Positions 44,938-55,243 of a stretch of DNA of 64,000 bases are shown here, piece by piece. A program made the position numbers and the translations under genes. The first letter of the stretch is position 1. Each line of letters opens with the position of its first letter. The notes below the pieces were generated by a model. That model saw only the letters and a list, made by a program, of their open reading frames with translations, was not told the DNA's origin and ran no database searches. Location: the NCBI RefSeq assembly GCF_021431965.1, contig NZ_CP090370.1, forward strand, positions 2,480,001 through 2,544,000, given 5' to 3'. This DNA is from Erythrobacter sp. SDW2 (GTDB taxonomy: Bacteria > Pseudomonadota > Alphaproteobacteria > Sphingomonadales > Sphingomonadaceae).

Positions 44938-45230
44938 AGATCCTGACCGGAAACGATCTGAAATCGGGCGCGGTGACCTGGTGGGACGGCACCGGCTGGT
45001 CGCTGCATGTCGACCACGCCGTCGATGTGGGTGACCGCGCCGACGAGATCATCGCGCGCGAGGAATCGGCCCGCCGCGTCAACATGCCTTACGCGATCGA
45101 GGCAGAGCGGACCGACAAGGGCGTCCGCCCGGCGCATATCAAGGACCGGGTCCGCGCGCTCGGACCGACCGTCCGCCCCGACCTGACCCTCAAACCCGCC
45201 GATCCCGATGCCGGCAACTGGGTGATCTGA
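44934..45230 (+). CDS. DUF2849 protein of the sulfite-reduction operon
   Basis: A 98-residue cytoplasmic protein matching DUF2849, a family that in Alphaproteobacteria lies almost always between cobA/cysG and the sulfite reductase gene. Seen: 'MKILTGNDLKSGAVTWWDG' at the start and a Pro/Arg-rich end. It has no metal-binding cysteines. The ATG overlaps the cobA stop by four bases, and cysI begins one base after its stop. A role with the sulfite reductase is inferred from this fixed context, but the biochemical function is unknown. Confidence 0.9.
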   Translation: MKILTGNDLKSGAVTWWDGTGWSLHVDHAVDVGDRADEIIAREESARRVNMPYAIEAERTDKGVRPAHIKDRVRALGPTVRPDLTLKPADPDAGNWVI

Positions 45231-45231
45231 C

Positions 45232-46905
45232 ATGTATCAGTACGATAGTTATGACCAGGCGATGGTCGACGCGCGGGTGGAGGAATTCCGCGACCAGACC
45301 CGCCGCCGCCTCGAAGGCAAGCTGCCCGAAGACGCGTTCCGCCCGCTACGGCTGATGAACGGGCTCTATCTCCAGCTGCACGCCTATATGCTGCGCGTCG
45401 CCATCCCCTATGGCACGCTCGACAGCCGGCAGATGCATGCGCTGGCCGATATCGCCGACAAGTATGATCGGGGCTATGGCCATTTCACAACGCGGCAGAA
45501 CATCCAGTACAATTGGATCAAGCTGGAAGAAGCGCCCGACCTGCTGGCCGATCTGGCCAAGGTCGAGATGCATGCGATCCAGACCAGCGGCAATTGCATC
45601 CGCAACATCAGTTCGGATCACTTTGCCGGAGCAGCCGCGGACGAGCTGGTCGATCCGCGCCCCTATGCCGAGCTGCTGCGCCAGTGGTCGAGCTTCCACC
45701 CCGAATTCAGCTTCCTGCCGCGCAAGTTCAAGATCGCGGTCATCGCCAGCGATACCGACCGGGCGGCGATGCGGCTGCACGATATCGGTATCCAGATCGT
45801 CGCCAACGAAGCGGGCGAGTTGGGCGCGGCCTATTACGTCGGCGGCGGCATGGGCCGAACCCCGATGGTCGCACCTTGCATCAATCCCTTCGTCCCGCTC
45901 GACCAGTTCGTGACCTATGCCGAGGCGTGCCTCAGGGTCTACAACCGCCACGGCCGGCGCGACAACAAGTACAAGGCCCGGATCAAGATCCTCGTCCATG
46001 AAATGGGCGCGGAGGAATACACCCGCCAGGTCGAGGAAGAATTTGCCCACCTGCTCAGCCAAGGCATCGAGCCGCCGCTGGCGGAACTCGAGCGGATCAA
46101 GCCGTATTTCGCTTCACCAGATTTCCGTCATCCCAGCGAAAGCTGGGATCTGGCGCAACTGGAGCGCAAGGCCGGGAACGATCCCAGCTTTCGCTGGGAT
46201 GACGGCTTTGGGAAGTGGGTGAGGAACAACACCCATCCGCACAAGGCGCCAGGTTACGTTTCGGCCGTCATCAGCCTCAAGCCGGTCGGCGGGATCCCCG
46301 GCGATGCCAGCGCGGCGCAGATGCACCTGATGGCGGAGCTGGCGAAGAAATACTCCTTCGACGAGCTGCGGGTGATGCACACCCAGAACATCGTCCTGCC
46401 GCATGTGAAGATCGCCGATCTCCACGCGCTGTGGACCGAACTGGAGGCGGCAGGCCTCGGCAGCCCCAACCTCGACACGATCGAGGACATCATCGCCTGC
46501 CCGGGGCTCGACTATTGCAGCCTCGCCAACGCCCGCTCGATCCCGGTGGCACAGAAGATCTCCCAGCGCTTCGCCGCAACCGGAAAAACCGCCGCGCTGG
46601 GCGAGCTCAAGCTCAAGATCTCGGGCTGCATCAACGCCTGCGGGCATCACCATGCGGGCCACATCGGCATCCTCGGCGTCGACAAGAAAGGCACCGAGAA
46701 CTACCAGCTGTTGCTCGGTGGAAGCGAGGCGGCGGACACGTCGCTGGCCAAGATCACCGGCCCCGGCTTCGACGAAAACGGCATCGTCGATGCGGTCGAG
46801 ACCGCTGCCGACGTCTATCTCGCCAACCGGCAGGAGGGGGAACGTTTCCTCGACACCTACCGCCGCATCGGCATGGATCCGTTCAAGGAGGCGCTATATG
46901 GTTGA
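45232..46905 (+). CDS. cysI: sulfite reductase hemoprotein (nitrite/sulfite reductase family), with in-frame palindromic insertion
   Basis: A 557-residue siroheme/[4Fe-4S] enzyme that reduces sulfite to sulfide. Cluster ligands are C423 and C429 in 'CPGLDYCSLA' and C466 and C470 in 'SGCINACGHHHAGH'. The two pseudo-symmetric halves ('GHFTTRQNIQYNWIK', 'HTQNIVLPHVKIAD') are intact. At residues 299-325 the linker between the halves is the translation of a REPIN-like palindrome (HPSESWD ... DPSFRWDDG). The frame is kept. Electron donor is not certain: no flavoprotein cysJ is in the window, so ferredoxin or a separate reductase is likely. Nitrite reduction is an alternative, but the cys neighbours argue against it. 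Confidence 0.95.
   Translation: MYQYDSYDQAMVDARVEEFRDQTRRRLEGKLPEDAFRPLRLMNGLYLQLHAYMLRVAIPYGTLDSRQMHALADIADKYDRGYGHFTTRQNIQYNWIKLEEAPDLLADLAKVEMHAIQTSGNCIRNISSDHFAGAAADELVDPRPYAELLRQWSSFHPEFSFLPRKFKIAVIASDTDRAAMRLHDIGIQIVANEAGELGAAYYVGGGMGRTPMVAPCINPFVPLDQFVTYAEACLRVYNRHGRRDNKYKARIKILVHEMGAEEYTRQVEEEFAHLLSQGIEPPLAELERIKPYFASPDFRHPSESWDLAQLERKAGNDPSFRWDDGFGKWVRNNTHPHKAPGYVSAVISLKPVGGIPGDASAAQMHLMAELAKKYSFDELRVMHTQNIVLPHVKIADLHALWTELEAAGLGSPNLDTIEDIIACPGLDYCSLANARSIPVAQKISQRFAATGKTAALGELKLKISGCINACGHHHAGHIGILGVDKKGTENYQLLLGGSEAADTSLAKITGPGFDENGIVDAVETAADVYLANRQEGERFLDTYRRIGMDPFKEALYG
46126..46204. repeat. REPIN-like palindromic element, copy 3, inside the cysI reading frame
   Basis: Arms at 46126-46150 and 46180-46204 are exact 25-bp reverse complements around a 29-bp spacer. 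Each arm contains the nested hairpin CCCAGCGAAAGCTGGG. It is the same family as the intergenic copies at 15.8 and 17.5 kb. The element starts at the first base of codon 299 of cysI and is read through without a stop. Confidence 0.93.
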
Positions 46906-47362
46906 GCAGCCCACTTCGGCTCTGGGCACCAGTCCGGACGACGTGCAGTTCCGTTTCCGCGACGACGAGGTGGCGGACCATGCGCAGGTAACGGTCGATG
47001 CCTTCCTCGAGCAATCCAATGCCGCCGCGGTGCGGATCGAGCCGGGCGACGATGCCCGCGCGCTGATCCCGCATCTGGAGCGGCTGCGGCTGGTCGAAGT
47101 CAACTTCCCGGTGTTCGGCGACGGGCGCGGCTATTCCTCGGCCCGCATCCTGCGTGAAGCAGGATACAAGGGGGAGCTGCGCGCGGTGGGCGAAGTGCTG
47201 GTCGACCAGATCGGCTATATGCGCCGCTGCGGCTTCGACAGCTTTGCGCCCGATACGCCGATCGACGAGGACGACGCCGAGGCCGCCTTCGCGCGCTGGC
47301 CGTACGAGTACCAGCGCGCCGCCGATGGCCGCCGGATGATCGCCGAGTTGCGCCATGAATGA
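46898..47362 (+). CDS. DUF934 protein of the sulfate-assimilation operon
   Basis: A 154-residue protein matching DUF934 ('oxidoreductase-like'), which is regularly located between cysI and cysH in Proteobacteria and may help assemble or feed the sulfite reductase. Conserved signs: 'VEVNFPVFGDGRGYSSARIL', 'GYKGELRAVGEVLVDQIGYM' and 'RRCGFDSFAP'. The ATG overlaps cysI by eight bases, and its own stop overlaps cysH by eight bases, so the operon is tightly coupled. Biochemical role is unknown. Confidence 0.92.
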   Translation: MVEQPTSALGTSPDDVQFRFRDDEVADHAQVTVDAFLEQSNAAAVRIEPGDDARALIPHLERLRLVEVNFPVFGDGRGYSSARILREAGYKGELRAVGEVLVDQIGYMRRCGFDSFAPDTPIDEDDAEAAFARWPYEYQRAADGRRMIAELRHE

Positions 47363-48113
47363 AGTGCGCGCAATCGACCGCATCGACACCGGCCCGCGTT
47401 TCAGCGAGCATGACGCGGTGCGGCTCAACCGCATGTTCCGCGGGTCGAGTACGCAGGAGATGCTGGAATCGGTCATCCGCGACAATCTTGCGGGCGAACT
47501 GGCGGTGGTCTCAAGCTTCGGCGCAGAGAGTGCGGTGTTGCTGCACCTGATCGCGCAGGTCGATCCGGGCGTGCCGGTGCTGTTCCTGGAGACCGGCAAG
47601 CATTTCCCCGAAACGCTGGCCTATCGTGACGAGCTGGTCGAGGCGATCGGGCTCAAGAACCTCGTCAATCTCTACCCTTGCCTCGGCGAGCTGGAGACGC
47701 GCGACGAGAGCGGGCTGCGGTGGTCCTATGACCCGGACGGCTGCTGCGAGATCCGCAAGGTCAAACCGCTGGCCCGCGCGCTGGTGAACTATGACGCGAC
47801 CTTCACCGGCCGTAAGGCGTTCCAGTCCAGCACCCGCGCCAACTTGCCCCGGTTCGAAGTCGATACCTCCGACAAGCAGGGCCGGCTCAAGATCAACCCG
47901 CTGATCGACTGGAACGCCAGCCAGATCGAAGGCTACATGATCCAGCACGACCTGCCCCGCCACCCGCTGGTGGCACAAGGCTACCCCTCGATCGGCTGCT
48001 CGCCCTGCACGCGGCCCGTTGCCATCGGCGAAGACCCGCGCGCAGGACGCTGGGCCGGCTGGGACAAGACCGAATGCGGCATCCACAAGCCGGGCGAGGA
48101 GCCGTTCCTTTAA
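47355..48113 (+). CDS. cysH: adenylyl-sulfate (APS) reductase, thioredoxin-dependent
   Basis: Reduces activated sulfate to sulfite. The 252-residue protein has the P-loop-like 'VVSSFGAESAVLLHL' and the [4Fe-4S] ligands C130-C131 and C215-x-x-C218 ('DGCCEIRKV', 'IGCSPCTRP'). This CC/CxxC pair marks APS reductases, as opposed to PAPS reductases, so sulfate need not be phosphorylated at the 3' position. The catalytic cysteine lies in the C-terminal 'TECGIH'. Last gene of the operon. A palindromic repeat follows it immediately and may act as its end signal or mRNA stabiliser. Confidence 0.95.
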   Translation: MNEVRAIDRIDTGPRFSEHDAVRLNRMFRGSSTQEMLESVIRDNLAGELAVVSSFGAESAVLLHLIAQVDPGVPVLFLETGKHFPETLAYRDELVEAIGLKNLVNLYPCLGELETRDESGLRWSYDPDGCCEIRKVKPLARALVNYDATFTGRKAFQSSTRANLPRFEVDTSDKQGRLKINPLIDWNASQIEGYMIQHDLPRHPLVAQGYPSIGCSPCTRPVAIGEDPRAGRWAGWDKTECGIHKPGEEPFL

Positions 48114-48120
48114 CTCGCCG

Positions 48121-48206
48121 CGTCATTGCGAGGAGCGCAGCAGCGCGGCAATCCAGAGTCCTCGTACGAACCGCGCTGGATTGCTTCGCTTCGCTCGCAA
48201 TGACGG
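48121..48206. repeat. imperfect inverted repeat after cysH
   Basis: Arms CGTCATTGCGAG..GGCAATCCAG (48121-48156) and their near reverse complement (48174-48206) form a long imperfect hairpin. The CGTCATTGCGAG type is another common intergenic repeat in Alphaproteobacteria, distinct from the CCCAGC family. It starts 8 bp after the cysH stop. Confidence 0.8.
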
Positions 48207-48237
48207 GGCGGGAGAGACCCCGCAGTCAATCCTCGGC

Positions 48238-49142
48238 TCAAAGCCAGCCGTTGTCGCGATACCAGCGCGCTGTCGCCTTGAGGCCTTCGCGGGTTGGGAC
48301 TTTTGCTTTCCACAGCGATTTCGGCGGCTTCGCCTCGTCGCTCGAGACCCAGTCGGGGTGGCACATGTAGCCCACCCGGTCGGGCGTCAGCTTCGCTCTA
48401 TCCCCTCGGAGCACGCCGTCCATTTTCGCCGCGAGATCGAGCATGCCGCGTGACAGACGTGGGACCATCGGGCGTTTGCCGACCGCCCAGCCGATGGCGC
48501 GGGCGAGTTCGCGGTGTTCCCAGCCGCCTTCCTTGCCGTCGTCGGGCTCGAAGATGCGCCCTGTTGTCTCTTCGCCCGATGGCAGCACCGCCAGCAGGAA
48601 CCGCGCCAGATCGCCGACATGGATCATCGAGGCATGGCCTTCGCTCGGCATCGGCACGATCCCGCGATTGGCCATCTTGAACAGATCGAGCATCTCGCCG
48701 TCGCGCGGGCCATAGACGGCGGGCGGTCGCACGATGCTCCAGTCGAGCGGGCTCGCCATTACCAGCTTCTCGGCCCGCGCCTTCGACGCGCCATAGGCGG
48801 AGAGTTCGGGCTCACGCGCGGCGAGCGAGGAAACGAAGACAAAACGGGGCACACGCGCTGCCAGGGTCGCTTCGATCACATTCAGCGTCCCGGTAACATT
48901 GGCCGCTTCGAACTCGGACACATCGCGCGCCTGGACCTGGCCGGCGATATGGATGACGGCCTCGGCGCCCCTCGCCAGTCTCGCCAGGGCATCGGTGTCC
49001 TGGAGATCGCCCGGCTCCCACTCGACCCCGCGGGGGTCCGCCGGGATCTTGCGTGCGAGCGAGCGCAGCTTGACGCCGCGCTGCCCGGCAAGGTCGACCA
49101 GCGCCTGACCAACGAAACCCGTGCCGCCCGTTATCGCTACGA

Positions 49143-49146
<4 letters not shown>
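48238..49146 (-). CDS. NAD(P)-dependent epimerase / complex-I NDUFA9-like SDR protein
   Basis: A 302-residue extended short-chain dehydrogenase. The Rossmann motif GGTGFVG is at residues 7-13. 'VIHIAGQVQARDVSEFEAAN' and 'FVFVSSLAAREPELSAYGASKARAE' contain the SDR active-site Ser and Tyr-x-x-x-Lys. Its start GTG overlaps the proB stop as GTGA, so it is translationally coupled to proB and obgE. Similar proteins are annotated as NDUFA9-like or sugar-epimerase-like; the substrate is unknown. I prefer the GTG at 49146 over the much longer open frame that runs inside proB. Confidence 0.87.
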
Positions 49147-51331
<2,185 letters not shown>

Positions 51332-51471
51332 TCAACTAAGGATGAAAATCAGAATGCGCCAGCCCGTTGGCCGAGCGCAGAGAACGGCGCAAAGCGCCGC
51401 AAGCCCGACCGGGCGCCCGCAGCGACCGCAAGGGAGCGAGGATATCGCGCGCCGGCTGGCGTGCGGAAAAC

Positions 51472-51502
51472 AAAAAACCAGTTTCCCGCCAAGGCGGGAA
51501 AC

Positions 51503-51505
<3 letters not shown>
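51472..51505 (-). terminator. Rho-independent terminator of tRNA-Ala
   Basis: A perfect 13-bp stem (51478-51490 with 51493-51505, loop of two bases) is followed on the minus strand by TTTTTT (51477-51472). One arm begins inside the encoded CCA end of the tRNA, so the terminator and the mature 3' end overlap. Confidence 0.9.
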
Positions 51506-51578
<73 letters not shown>

Positions 51579-51667
51579 GTCCAGTATTCGTGCCGCCGCA
51601 AGCGGCAGCAAGGAGCGGGCATCTAGCGAAAAGCACCGCGCATGCAAAGCCCCATGATCGGTGGCCG

Positions 51668-52705
51668 CTATTCGTCCTTTTCGGGCGGAGCCTGCACTAC
51701 CGGCTCGGAGGTGAAGACAACCCCGCCGCTCGACACGGGAGGCGCTTCGGCAGGTGCCGGATCGGCCGCAACTTCACTCGCCCCGGGATCGACCACCGGT
51801 AGCTCGGCAATGATCACCGGTTCGGGCGCCGGAGCAGGCGTGTATGCGGGCGCGGTTTCAAGCGGCATGGTTTCCGCCGGCATGGCCATGACTTCGACCG
51901 TGCCGATCGAGGGCGGATAAGCCTCGCCCTGCGGAGTCTCGCGAAAGAGAACCTGCTCACCCGGGGTTGGGCCGAGCGAACCTTTGCGCACCCACTCCGG
52001 CACCGGCGTCCCGGGCACGGCATCCGCACCATAGGTCGCCGTCCAGTTGGCGAGGTTGCGCTCGTAATTCTCGTAGGAGCGGAAGAAATCCTGGAACACC
52101 ACCTCAATCTGCGGCAGCGCACGCGCAGCGAAACTGTCGAGATCGGCAGAAGCGACGACGGTCGAATCCGTGCTGACCGTCAGCGCTGCGTCGCAGAACT
52201 GGTTCAGCGAAGGCGGCAGGGCGAAATAGTTGTAGACCTGCGTCATGTAGCCGTCGAACTGGCTCTGACCCTGGCTGCGCCCGTATCTGGAACGGAATTC
52301 CTCGAGGATCTTGCTGCTGGTGTTGCGGAGCGGCCGCTCGAACTTGGTCAGGAACACCTTGTAATTGTCGAGGATACCGGCGTGGCGCGGTTCGTCGCAA
52401 TTGAGCGCAGCGACATTGAGCGCCGAACGCAGGTTCCACGTCGTCTGCGCCTCGGTCAGGCCGGTGTTGATGGTCAGCCGGTTGCCGTCGAGACCCATCG
52501 CCGGGAGCGCCATCATTGGTGCCGCGCCACCGGGAGGCATTGGCCGCGCCGGGATCAGCTGGACCGGCGGCGGCGGCGGCGGCGGCGGCGCAACGACGAC
52601 TGGCGGCGGCGGCGGAGTGGCGCAGCCGGCCAGAACGGCGAGGCCAGCCACCAGCGCTGCAAGGCGCAACTTCGAGCAAACGGAATGCGGAATACTGCCA
52701 ATCAT
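51668..52705 (-). CDS. proline-rich lipoprotein of unknown function
   Basis: A 345-residue lipoprotein. The signal peptide ends in the lipobox LAGC ('LAVLAGCATPPPPP'). The first ~35 residues after the cysteine are almost pure proline and valine runs. A folded helical middle region ('LRSALNVAALNCDEPRHAGI', 'TKFERPLRNTSSKILEEF') follows, then an Ala/Pro/Glu-rich tail. No known domain. GGAGGG upstream sets the ATG at 52705 rather than 52750. It may span the periplasm through the Pro-rich stretch, but its role is unknown. A Rho-independent terminator from the upstream gene lies ahead of it. Confidence 0.82.
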   Translation of the reverse strand: MIGSIPHSVCSKLRLAALVAGLAVLAGCATPPPPPVVVAPPPPPPPPVQLIPARPMPPGGAAPMMALPAMGLDGNRLTINTGLTEAQTTWNLRSALNVAALNCDEPRHAGILDNYKVFLTKFERPLRNTSSKILEEFRSRYGRSQGQSQFDGYMTQVYNYFALPPSLNQFCDAALTVSTDSTVVASADLDSFAARALPQIEVVFQDFFRSYENYERNLANWTATYGADAVPGTPVPEWVRKGSLGPTPGEQVLFRETPQGEAYPPSIGTVEVMAMPAETMPLETAPAYTPAPAPEPVIIAELPVVDPGASEVAADPAPAEAPPVSSGGVVFTSEPVVQAPPEKDE

Positions 52706-52795
52706 GCTGTGCGAACCCTCCAGTGGCACGATCCCCTGTTGCAGCCCCAAGCTGAGCAGGGGCTGAAGCGAATTCCCTAATCCGACTGCCGCGAT

Positions 52796-52831
52796 AAGAA
52801 AATGCCCGAGGTGCGAATTGCACCCCGGGCA
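52796..52831 (-). terminator. Rho-independent terminator after the Bax-inhibitor-1 gene
   Basis: On the minus strand the stem TGCCCG-GGTGC / GCACC-CGGGCA (one internal mismatch, five-base loop, 52803-52831) is followed by TTTTCTTA. It lies 46 bp after the Bax-inhibitor-1 gene stop and before the lipoprotein gene. Confidence 0.75.
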
Positions 52832-52876
52832 CGTTCAAGTGAGTCTTTCCTGCGACAGTTCGCAGCCGGGATGCGC

Positions 52877-53620
52877 TTACTCGCGCGAACCCATGAAGCG
52901 GAGCAGGAACAGGAACATGTTGATGAAGTCGAGGTAGAGGTTCAGCGCCCCCATGATCACGACCTTGTCCATGAACGGCGTCCCGCGCACTTCGGTGTAC
53001 ATATGCTTGAGCTTCTGCGTGTCGTAGGCCGTGAGGCCTGCGAACACGAGCACGCCGATCGCGCTGATGGCCCACATCAGGGCCGGCGACTGCAGCCACA
53101 GATTGAGGAGGCTGGCGACGATCAGGCCAACCACACCCATGATCAGGAAGCTGCCCCAGCCGCTGAGGTCCTTCTGCGTGGTGTAGCCGAACAGGCTCAG
53201 CCCCGCGAAGGCGGCGGCGGTAGCGAAGAAGGTCACCGCGATCGAGCCGCCAGTGTAGACGAGGAAGATCGTCGACAGCGACAGGCCCATCAGGACCGCA
53301 AAGCCCCAGTACATCGCCTGCAACGTCGTCTTGCTGAAGCGGTTCATGCCGAAGCTCATCGCGAACACGATGGCGAGCGGTGCCAGCGCCACGAGCCACA
53401 TCATCGGGCCACTGGCAAAGGTCATCGCCAGTCCGCTCTGCGCGGTCATCAGCGCGACGATCCCGGTCAGCAGGATGCCGGAGGTCATGTAGTTGTAAAT
53501 CGACAGCATGTACTTGCGCAGGCCCGCGTCGAAGGTCGTGCGCGATGCAACGTCGCCTCCTGCGCGCGGCACCGAGCCAAAGCCCGCTTGCGCCTGCCGA
53601 GGTTCGTTCCAGTCAGCCAT
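52877..53620 (-). CDS. Bax inhibitor-1 / YccA family membrane protein
   Basis: A 247-residue protein with seven hydrophobic segments and the BI-1 (LFG/YccA/UPF0005) layout. The N-terminal cytoplasmic tail is followed by 'LRKYMLSIYNYMTSGILLTG'. The last segments carry the conserved 'GLTAYDTQKLKHMY' and 'ALNLYLDFINMFLFLLR' motifs. In bacteria these proteins interact with FtsH or behave as pH-sensitive calcium-leak channels. AAGGAG twelve bases upstream supports the ATG at 53620; a longer open frame to 53683 has no better start. Confidence 0.93.
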   Translation of the reverse strand: MADWNEPRQAQAGFGSVPRAGGDVASRTTFDAGLRKYMLSIYNYMTSGILLTGIVALMTAQSGLAMTFASGPMMWLVALAPLAIVFAMSFGMNRFSKTTLQAMYWGFAVLMGLSLSTIFLVYTGGSIAVTFFATAAAFAGLSLFGYTTQKDLSGWGSFLIMGVVGLIVASLLNLWLQSPALMWAISAIGVLVFAGLTAYDTQKLKHMYTEVRGTPFMDKVVIMGALNLYLDFINMFLFLLRFMGSRE

Positions 53621-53741
53621 TTCGATCCATACTCCTTTTGCCGGCTGCACTATAGCGCCGGTGCAACGGTAATATCGGGGCAAGGCGGGTTGATTTCAAG
53701 CGAAACCGGACACTGTTCGATAGAATGCAACTGAACGGGTG

Positions 53742-54548
53742 TTAACCTTTTTTTGGTGCTTCTTCAGCCATTTCCATGCCACGGTCGCGTGCTGCAGTGA
53801 GCGTGTCGACCATCAGGCGGACCAGTGCTTCGCCATCGTCGAGCACATCGAGCCCCTTCTGGGTCATTCCGCCCGGGCTCGCCACCCTTCGCGCCAGCTC
53901 TCCCGGCGAGTGCCCCGACGCTGCCGCAAGGGCCGAAGCGCCCTCGACCATCTGGATCGCCAAGCGCGCAGACTGCTCTTCAGGCAGGCCGAGGCGGGTT
54001 GCCGCAATGCCCAGCGCGTCGATAAAGCGATAGACGAAGCCCGGGCCGGATCCAGCCAGCGCGGTGACGAGGTCGAACTGGCTCTCTTCGGCAAGCCACT
54101 CGGCACTACCGAGCATTTCGGCAAGGTGTGTCACGATGGCGCGCGCCGTGTCGTCGAGGCCTTCTCCCACCAGCCCATTGGGCGACTTGCCAAGTGCGCA
54201 GGCGAGGTTCGGCATCAGGCGCACCACGGCACCGGCTTGCGGGAAGCGCGCTCTCAGGCTTGCGAGTTCGACACCGGCGAGGACCGAAATTACAATGGTT
54301 TTGGCACCCACTGCGTCCGCCAGGCCCGGTGCAACATCGTCAAGCATGTATGGCTTCACGCCCAGCAATACGGCATCGAAAGCATCGCCCGGCCAATCGG
54401 TGACGAGCGACACACCCTCGGGCACTTCCTTGCCGCGCGGGTGGTAGACGGTGAAACCGGCAGGCGGCATGCCGGCGCGCAGCCAGCCTTGCACCATGGC
54501 CCCGGTCATGTTGCCGAAGCCGACGATGAGCATGTTCGAAATGGTCAT
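53742..54548 (-). CDS. proC: pyrroline-5-carboxylate reductase
   Basis: Last step of proline synthesis. The NAD(P)-binding 'IVGFGNMTGAMVQGW' lies at the N-terminus. 'VVRLMPNLACALGKSPNGLV' is the strand and loop before the catalytic region, and the dimerisation helices include 'ALAGSGPGFVYRFIDALG' and 'SPGGMTQKGLDVL'. The 268-residue length is normal. It is directly downstream of the YbjN-family gene on the same strand (33 bp gap), an arrangement common in Alphaproteobacteria. Confidence 0.97.
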   Translation of the reverse strand: MTISNMLIVGFGNMTGAMVQGWLRAGMPPAGFTVYHPRGKEVPEGVSLVTDWPGDAFDAVLLGVKPYMLDDVAPGLADAVGAKTIVISVLAGVELASLRARFPQAGAVVRLMPNLACALGKSPNGLVGEGLDDTARAIVTHLAEMLGSAEWLAEESQFDLVTALAGSGPGFVYRFIDALGIAATRLGLPEEQSARLAIQMVEGASALAAASGHSPGELARRVASPGGMTQKGLDVLDDGEALVRLMVDTLTAARDRGMEMAEEAPKKG

Positions 54549-54581
54549 GCTGCAGCCCCTAGCAGGCCCGAGCGGAGATTG

Positions 54582-55088
54582 TCAGGCCTCTCCGACCGCA
54601 TCCACCAACGCAGCATCGAGCGCATCGGCGGGAGACTTGTCGCCCCACAGCACGAACTGGAACGCCGGATAGAACCGATCGCAATCCTCGACCGCCGATT
54701 CGACCAGCGCCTGCGCCTGGTTGAGGCTCAGCGTACCCTCGTCGCCCAGCAACGCGGCGTGGCGATAGACGATCACATTCCCGTTGGACCACAAGTCGAA
54801 ATGCCCCAGCCACATCTGTTCGTTGACCAGCGCCAGTAGCTCGAACGCGGCGGCGCGCTTGTCCTTCGCGACGCGGATATCGGGCACGCAGATCAGCTGG
54901 AGCACATTGTCGACTGCGCGCCAGATCCCGCGCAGCTGGTACTTGGCCCAGCTGCCTTGGATCTCGCCCGAAATCTCGTCGTCGCCAAGCGATTCGACCG
55001 GCCAGCCGTGCGCTTCGAACAGCGCCGCAAGCATATCGACCGGGGCCGCATCGTCCGATTCGACGTAACGATCTAGTGCGGAGGTCAT
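54582..55088 (-). CDS. YbjN-domain protein
   Basis: A 168-residue acidic cytoplasmic protein of the YbjN family (type-III-secretion-chaperone-like fold), with no catalytic motif. Conserved segments: 'LFEAHGWPVESLGDDEISGE', 'QLICVPDIRVAKDKRAAAFE' and 'LLALVNEQMWLGHFDLW'. It sits directly upstream of proC. YbjN homologues affect stress and motility in some bacteria, but the molecular role is unclear. I place the ATG at 55088; the open frame extends to 55208 with a less likely start. Confidence 0.88.
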   Translation of the reverse strand: MTSALDRYVESDDAAPVDMLAALFEAHGWPVESLGDDEISGEIQGSWAKYQLRGIWRAVDNVLQLICVPDIRVAKDKRAAAFELLALVNEQMWLGHFDLWSNGNVIVYRHAALLGDEGTLSLNQAQALVESAVEDCDRFYPAFQFVLWGDKSPADALDAALVDAVGEA

Positions 55089-55243
55089 CGGCGGGTGATC
55101 CCGGCGGGGGGTGCCATCAAGTGCATGAAAGCGACATGCCCCGATGCCTTGCTGCGGCGCAATGACGTCAACAGCCAAGCTTGGGGAGAACCCAATCGGC
55201 TTGTTCAAACCATGTGCAAAACTACCGCTTGCGCGCCACAGGG

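Noticed and set aside
46126-46204. Reading the palindrome in cysI as a disruption or pseudogene
   Set aside because: The frame is uninterrupted, both iron-sulfur cysteine pairs are present downstream and upstream motifs are intact, so the gene appears functional.
48121-48206. Rho-independent terminator after cysH
   Set aside because: The hairpin is imperfect and has no T-run after it. It fits a dispersed repeat better, although it may stabilise the transcript end.
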